64,000 bases of DNA, taken from assembly GCA_947579665.1 (NCBI GenBank), contig CANPUZ010000031.1, positions 868,001 through 932,000 on the forward strand. Direction: 5' to 3'. Below, piece by piece: positions 57,630 through 64,000 of this stretch. The DNA comes from Sympetrum striolatum (Eukaryota; Arthropoda; Insecta; Odonata; Libellulidae). Both the position numbers and the translations under genes were made by a program. Below the pieces are notes generated by a model. It ran no database searches. It saw only the letters and a list, made by a program, of their open reading frames with translations, and had not been told where the DNA came from. How positions within the stretch are numbered: position 1 is the first letter of the stretch; each line of letters opens with the position of its first letter.

Positions 57630-57917
57630 TCACCAAGATGAGGTACCGTCGAAAGAGACTCTGTAATGAGAATTGAAACTGGGCTGAAATTTTCCCTCTG
57701 CAACCACTTCTGCACATCTGCTTCTCTTGACCGCCATGGAGACGCCGAAGGGATTGGGGAAGTCATCGGACGCAAAAACCTTCCTTTTGTTGGCCTCTCT
57801 CCATCGACTAATCCCTCCGTCTAGCCCAGGAAAGACCAGAAGGACGTCCTTTCTTTTCGGCACGTATTTTGTGACCCCTTGCGCGTGGGTGAGAAAAATG
57901 TTTATAAAGTGACACAT
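57630..57917 (-). other. GC-richer open segment, unrecognised
   Basis: A 95-codon minus-strand frame lies in a patch of higher GC content. It contains KRKDVLLVFPGLDGGISRW and FASDDFPNPFGVSMAVKRS. The opposite strand is open for 61 codons over the same stretch (57727-57912). Composition differs from the neighbours, which could mean an exon, a transposon piece or a recently acquired insert. I do not recognise a family, and no flanking repeats were identified. Confidence 0.2.
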
Positions 57918-58128
57918 GGTCGCACGTGGACCATTTAAAATAATAAACCCATTTCATTTCGTGTGGCGAATCGGTCTTTCCAAAGGGTCGTTATGAAATC
58001 GCTTGCAAACATGTCAGTAAGTTAGTTGTAATTCATATAAATAGTTATAAATAATAAACTTGCCAGTACTTAAGTTATAAATAAATATGTAAAAATAAGT
58101 TATATTAATTTCCCGATGGTATTATTAG
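57918..58128. other. No recognisable feature
   Basis: AT-rich flank containing words related to the target repeat next door (GTTAGTTGTAATT near 58021). Confidence 0.5.
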
Positions 58129-58142
58129 AGTTAGTTACAAAT

Positions 58143-60655
58143 GTATCTATTATATATAGATGCTTCTCCGGATTCATTCATATATCATATATTCATATAT
58201 ATCTATTATATATAGATGCTTCTCCGGATTCATTCATGATATACCCAGATACCCAGATACCCAGATAGGATACTAATTCACAGGCTAAACTACTGGCGTC
58301 ATTGACTCGAAATTTTTACCACGTATTGGCCATAACGTGAAACCCCCAGGAAAAAAGCGACTTTGATCCTCAGTGTCATAGGTTCGATTCCAGAGGGGCC
58401 CAAAGTCCCGATTTTTCCCGTTTAAATGCATTACCGTGATTTTCGGGAATAAAAAAAAAATACTTTCCGGATAGGTAGAGAAATAAAACTCAAGGAGCCT
58501 ATATATATGGTAATGATCAATCGAAATCATATATGAGTTTTACGGAAAATATCCTTAGTTCGATGCTAGGTCGAGGCAAAAATCGGCCGTTTTAAAAGCA
58601 TTGTGGCGATTTTTATGATTTTTTTTGGACCCTTTCCCGATGGCATGGATACTTGAAATTCGGCATGAGGTTAGAGATCATAAATTGATTTCATAATCAA
58701 ATTTTTTGTATTCGCTGATGGTCCTTGGTTCGATCCCAGAGGGACATTTACATTCCTCAATGCATTTCTTATGGAGATAACGGAGACAAATTTTAGGTAC
58801 TTCCCGGCATGATATCGATTTCAAACTTTGCACAAAATAAGATCAAGTCCTTTAAAATCATACTGTGCATTCACAGCGTAAATATATTTCCTGGGTTCGA
58901 CACCAGGCGTCTCTTATATCAGTAGTTGATCCGATTTTTAATAATTATTTTGAGCCCTATCCCAATAATATAGAAACTTGAAATTCGGCAAATAGATAGA
59001 CATCATAAATAACTTTCATGAACATGTTTTAGATTTCCAAGATCGTCCTTGGATCGAATCCAGAGCGCCATTTACATTCCTGAAAAGTAGAACGTCGTTT
59101 GAGGCAGTTGTAGCCAATATTTCTGCTTGAATTTTCACACATAGTTAGAGATGGTGATTTTCTGTTATGCTGCATAGTAAGTTCACCATTAAGACCCTGG
59201 TTCGATGCCAGACGATTAAATTGCAGCGAATTTTAAGAACTTTTTCAATCCCTTTTTATTTTCTATTGAGGGCCGTCCCGATATGATGCCGACATGAAAT
59301 TAGTGTTGTCGATCTGCTTGCAGTATGCATGCTGCATTTTACTCGTATATATATATATATAGAGAGGATACAAAGTCACAGGCTAAACCACTAGCGTCAA
59401 TGGCTTGAAATTTTTACGACCTATTGGCCATGACGTATAACCTCCAGAAAAATTGCGATTTTGATCCTCAGTGTCATGGGTTCGATTCCAGAGGGCCTCA
59501 AAGTCCCGATTTTTCCCGTTTAAATGCATTGCTTTGATTTTCGGGAATAAAAAAAAAATACTTTCCGGATAGGTATCGAATCAAAACTCAAGGAGCCTAT
59601 ATATATGGTCATGATCTATCGAAAACATAAATGAGTTTTACGGAAAATATCCTGGGTTCGATGCTAGGTCGGGGCAAAAATCGGCCGTTTAAATTGCATT
59701 GTGGCGATTTTTAAGATTTTTTTTGGACCCTTTCCCGATGGCATGGAAACTTGAAATTCGGCATGGAGTTGGAGATCAATAATAAATTTCAGGAGCGAAT
59801 TTTACATATTCGCTGAAAGTCCTTGGTTCGATCCCAGAGGGCCATTTAAATTCCTCAATGCATTTCTTACGGAGATAACGGAAACAAATTATAGGTACTT
59901 CCCGGCACGATAAAGACTTCAAACTTTGGACAAAGAAAGATTAAGTGTATACAAATTAAACTGTGCATTCCCAGCTGTCAATGTGTCCTGGGTTCGACAC
60001 CAGGCGTCTCTAATATCAGTAACTGATCCGATTTTCAATAATTATTTTGAACCCTTTCCCAACAATATAGAAACTTGAAATTCTGCATGTAGATAGAGAT
60101 CATAAATAACTTTCAGAAACATTTTTTAGATTTACAAGATCGTCCTTGGTTCGAATCCAGAGAGCCATTTAAATTCGTGAAAATGAGAACGTCTTTTGAG
60201 GCAGTTGTAGCCCATAATTCTGCTTGAATTTTCACACATAGTTAGAGATGGCGATGTTCTATTGTGCTGCATAGTAAGTTCAACAGTAAAGACCCGGGTT
60301 CGATGCCAGACGATGGAATTTCAGTGAATTTTAAGAAAAATTTCAATCCTTTATTTTTTTCTTTTAAGGACCGTCCCGATATGATGCCGACATGAAAATA
60401 GTGTTGTCGATCTGCTTGCAGTATGCAAGCAACATTTTACTCGTTTCATATATGTCCCCAAAAACGGATTGTTTAAACGTTCTGGCCGGGTAACCTAGAT
60501 GGTTAAGGCAACCTCCCTGATAGAGGAAGATCACGGGTTCGATTCCCGGCCCTGTCAAACTTTTTTCAAGTCCGTGTTTCCTTGGGAATTTTCCCTGGTG
60601 CACGCCCTTATGTGCAAAGTCACCTAAACCCTTTCCCTGTATGTATTGTATATAA
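58143..60655 (+). mobile_element. Composite B-box array / SINE retroposon
   Basis: This block is bounded by the 14-bp direct repeat AGTTAGTTACAAAT (58129-58142 and 60655-60668, the last base being shared). From the left it holds a terminus, GTATCTATTATATATAGA, two GCTTCTCCGGATTCATTC spacers and a three-copy ACCCAGAT run (58244-58267). Next come two complete higher-order units with twelve plus-strand B-boxes (near 58381, 58558, 58728, 58893, 59050, 59200, 59478, 59656, 59826, 59990, 60148 and 60297), each unit closed by the hairpin. Last is a tRNA-derived SINE in the same orientation. One box (59050) is changed to GGATCGAATCC. Neither the array nor the SINE alone has a target duplication. Confidence 0.6.
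60484..60655 (+). mobile_element. tRNA-derived SINE at the 3' end of the composite element
   Basis: The tRNA-like head starts GGCCGGGTAACCTAGATGG, with an A-box-like TAACCTAGATGG (60491-60502) and a B-box GGTTCGATTCC (60536-60546) at a normal spacing of about 34 bp. A T6 tract (60561-60566) follows and could terminate Pol III. The body (CAAGTCCGTG ... GTGCACGCCCTTATGTGC ... AAGTCACCTAAACCC) is shared with the copy at 53675. The anticodon arm does not fold cleanly, so this is a SINE head, not a tRNA gene. The 3' tail is AT-rich and adjoins the right direct repeat. Confidence 0.75.
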
Positions 60656-60668
60656 GTTAGTTACAAAT

Positions 60669-61229
60669 CAAGATATATCTATTTAATACATACTTAAATA
60701 TAACTAAATTACTTTTATACAATATAATTAAACTTTCTAAGGATAACCCGTATTGCCTTCTTCCTATATTATCCTTGTATTACGCAAATTTAAAGTCTAA
60801 AAATTTTAATATATTTCTCATTTTTAATATTAGAAGGATATTATTCGTTTGATGGTACAATAGGTAATGGTTAAATTTCCAATAAAATCGTTAATACGTC
60901 ATGTATGCAAATTTTGTATTGTGAATTACCATAATCAATATAATTATAGAATATAAGGACAGTAAAAATATGAATAATAATAATGAGTAGTAAATTAAAA
61001 TGCCACGTGCGAAGCTTGCCGATAAAATTTACGAAATCGTCATAAAAAAGACTTAAATATTAATGGTTTTAGCAATTAACTTGAATGATAAAAGAAATCA
61101 CAGCTGTCATATTCCGTGCGTAAATTCTATTTCTACAGAAATTCTCCAAGGATATCCACAGGATAATGAGCACTGGGCATAAAATCATTATTCAAATTAC
61201 GACATGCCCCTTTGTTTTTGTACCGACCG
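60669..61229. other. No recognisable feature
   Basis: Very AT-rich flank without repeats or exon signals. Confidence 0.5.
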
Positions 61230-61455
61230 TACTTCACAGCGATCCCTGCTAGTCCCGCGAAATGGCAGTTAAACAAACAGTATTAGTAGCAGCAGATGAA
61301 GAGTAATTGCACGGAAAACGTAATGCGAACGCGCCTCGCTTTCGGTGGCCATGGGGGCGGAGAGGCACTCGGTCACTGCAAGAAGCGGGTGGGGTTGTTA
61401 GGGCGGGAGTGGCTCCGCTCCGCCAACGGCTCAGCCCTCGCAAGCAGCGATTGAG
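61230..61455. promoter_or_regulatory. GC/CpG-rich patch
   Basis: The local sequence is GC-rich with many CpGs (GGGGGCGGAG, GGGCGGGAGTGG, CTCCGCTCCGCC), including GC-box-like GGGCGG. It contrasts with the AT-rich surroundings. It could be an unmethylated promoter; no transcription unit was identified on either side. Confidence 0.25.
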
Positions 61456-64000
61456 GAATATTACATTTTTGTTACCTAAAATTAAGTTTCACCGAAGTAA
61501 TGCCTTTCTATTATATATTGTGGCGACTATGAAAATATAACTTACGAATGTAATTAAATCGCGCCAATTTTCGGGAAAATAAATAAATACGAGTGGGACT
61601 CTCGGGCGGAAGGAGAACCAAAAAAAGAAATATATTACACAAGTAGTCGATCATGGATGCACGTTTCGACAATTTAATTTTCATCGTAAAGTGTAAATTA
61701 TTCTGTGAAATTTGCCACCTCTTCAAAAATACCATCGGATGGTTTATATTTATTTCAGAGTAAATTATGAAGCATCCTAATTTATGATTATTCCCCTTTG
61801 TTTTTGATAAAGTCGCTGTTTTATGTTCACTTTTCTCATCATAGTTTACGATTTCCGGACAATGTTTCCGTAGAAACCCAGTATTGTTGTTTCCTTATCG
61901 GACCATTGTTGCTGCATCGTTGAATTCTTTAAACTTAAAAAGCATGAAAATAAACTCTATTACAATCGGCAGAATTCGGCAAATCATTCTCGTTTTAGCT
62001 TATTAATGAAATTTCTACCTTTGGTATTTAGAGGTTGCGGATTGCAAGTTGCAAGATAAACTTTTCGGCTAAACTGCCGAACCCTAAAAAGACGTTCACA
62101 TCATCCCCATCGGCGTAATTCAATCCAGGAAATGCTTCCCGAAAAAGAACGCTTCCTTAGCTGCCGTGACTTTCGTTTTCGGACTTATTTTTAAGTCTTA
62201 GAAAAGCTTTTTTCGTTTTCTTTCCGTGAGTCGTCTTCTTCCCTGATAAAGATGTTCCATTTACTTTGCTAGTTCTCGGAGGATGGTTTTTTCGGGGGTC
62301 ATCCAGAGGGACTGCGAGGAGCGGAAAATTCTTCTCTCGAGTGAATGTTTTTCTCCGCAGTCGATTCCGTGAAAACAGATTTTAGTATTTAGTATTTAGA
62401 TCTTGCCAGAGCACCATCGGTTTGCTCATTGGAAGTAGTTGGTCAATTTTAGTAAATAATTAAAGCTTCGACGAAATTAGTTATTTGCTTGGTTGCTTCG
62501 ATGAAGGAGCTAAGAGCTCTTGATATTGTATACATCCAACGAATCCATTTGTTAAGGGAATTGAAATACCACAGTTACTTGATGAATATGTGGGATTCTT
62601 TCTTTTTGTTTTATGTGTTTTATCTGAGATCCTATGTACATAATCTAGAAAAATATTAATGCTGTGAATTTGGCGCATGTTTTTAAAAACGGGAGGGTTT
62701 ATTGTTTTGTAGGAATTGGTTAGGTTGAAGGTTATTCCACGGAACCTAGAAGATGGACTTATTTAAAACTGAGTTACCTTTAAATGCTAAGAAATTGTGA
62801 ATCTTTACTCAATTTGAGTATATTTATCTTATAGAAATTACGTTGCTTTTTACATACCCAATTATTTAATGAGTTCCAATATAATTGTTTTTATCCAATA
62901 ATGCATTTCTAATGTCCACAATGCACTTGGAACTTGCCATGAATTCCGTACGAGACAATATTCACCGGTGACACGAAACACCGGCAGCGAATTGTCGTGT
63001 CTTTGCATCCCTTCCCTACTGTGGCCACTCATAGTGCCGATCTCATTCACCATCAATTGGTGAGGGATCGGCGTTAAGAATAAGAGGGCGTTTCGGAAAC
63101 GACATCGGACTAACAATAAGTATATAACAATAAGTATTAAAAGAATAATAATAAGCTATTCTTATTGTACAGGAAAATGCATGGATTCAGCAACCGAATT
63201 GGTCGTCAGTGGGAATGGTTGTTTACGACCTCAAAATTTATAGAAATATATCGCGTATTTTGTCGAAATTCTGGAATCTTTTCCGTTGTTATGGTGTCTC
63301 GACTCTTTAGGACTGTTCCTTCTAATTAAATTCTGCAAAAGAAATAAAACCTGGGACCGATAAAAGTGAGGTTTACTAATTCTTTATGGGAATTCATCAG
63401 AGCGATCTCTCTTCGAACCCTGAAAGAATATCAAAAATAAAAAGGAGAAAATAGCGAACGGCGTGGACTCCAATCGGAGACAAACGCAGGGTACTCACTT
63501 ATAAATGCACAGAATTTCTGCTTTATTTAGATTGGATTATAACTGACCGAAATCAAACATGTCTTCTGCAAAGGCAACCAAAAGTTTCTTCATTACTATA
63601 TATGAAGCTACACTCCAGACTCATTCGTACAGTTTCCTGGGCATATTTAATCGAGCTAGAAGGCTGAAATTTACAGGGCAGGATTACAATTCACAGTCAG
63701 GACTGGAAAGAATCGAAAAACCCCAGATTTTGTCCTAGGTTTCAGCCCAGAGAGGATTATATTTTTCAATGGGATTAAAGAAACTATAAATGGCCATGCA
63801 GAACAAATTTATTTCGTATGTTAAAATATGAAAAAGTACGCGTTACAGCAGTGATACTTATATTATGTATAAAATATCAAAGTTTTCTACCATTTCAAAT
63901 GGTAGGATATTGCACCTACCTAAATTGAATTACGAATATGTTCCCAAAATGTGCTTTTTGACATAGATGAGACCTTAAGATGAGCTGATAAGTGATCCCT
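61456..64000. other. No recognisable gene
   Basis: AT-rich DNA. A passage at 63170-63400 (ATGCATGGATTCAGCAACCG, GGTCGTCAGTGGGAATGG, then TTTAGGACTGTTCCTTCTAATTAAATTCTGCAAAA) resembles 50260-50460 block for block, so the two stretches are copies of one diverged sequence. No exon was recognised. Confidence 0.4.

Noticed and set aside
60484..60560. A functional tRNA gene
   Set aside because: The A-box and B-box are good, but the anticodon arm is irregular and the acceptor stem overlaps the T stem. The downstream body matches another SINE copy.
1..64000. CRISPR array, prophage or bacterial operon
   Set aside because: Repeat units are too long and diverged for CRISPR. No cas-like, phage-like or operon-like coding sequence exists, and the transposon and splice signals are eukaryotic.

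Overview
The window is AT-rich eukaryotic DNA, most likely from an arthropod and probably an insect. It has no long open reading frames. It holds relics of eukaryotic transposons (piggyBac-like, non-LTR, Helitron-like, tRNA-derived SINEs), consensus GT-AG splice sites, and long stretches without genes. No prokaryotic operons, rRNAs or intact canonical tRNA genes were seen. Everything below was read by eye; no searches were run.

Region 1 (1-19271) is one huge complex repeat. Diverged monomers of about 150-176 bp each carry a copy of the RNA polymerase III B-box (GGTTCGANNCC). Six distinct monomers make a higher-order unit of about 1.13 kb. Units are separated by an AT-rich spacer with the motif CCGGAGAAGCGTC and a perfect 7-bp hairpin (GCTTGCATACTGCAAGC). 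Orientation flips at about 8025, 14720 and 18918. Internal deletions occur near 15805, 17960 and 18168. The array ends at 19271 in a sequence that also forms one end of a smaller copy at 58143-60655. That smaller copy holds exactly two higher-order units and ends in a tRNA-derived SINE. It lies between 14-bp direct repeats (AGTTAGTTACAAAT), as if array plus SINE had inserted as a single retroposon. This is the most unusual object in the window.

Region 2 (19.3-46 kb) is intergenic or intronic DNA with transposon relics: a piggyBac-type deletion derivative (20682-21773), a non-LTR ORF1 relic with a SINE nested in it (26.6-28.1 kb), a TA-flanked TIR element (31086-32316), a LINE endonuclease fragment (38.4-38.6 kb), a Helitron-like element (39950-43808), several local tandem duplications, and a few isolated exon-like segments on the + strand.

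Region 3 (46.2-54.9 kb) may hold a small spliced gene on the minus strand. Four segments with good splice signals join in consistent phase from an ATG at 52250 to a stop at 46209, giving a basic protein of about 108 residues that I do not recognise. Its exons lie in diverged tandem duplications of about 2.2 kb, which leave one alternative-looking exon and several broken ones. A CpG-rich segment with an NRF1-type site (54.7-54.9 kb) could be a promoter.

Region 4 (55-64 kb) is mostly featureless AT-rich DNA apart from the composite array/SINE element.
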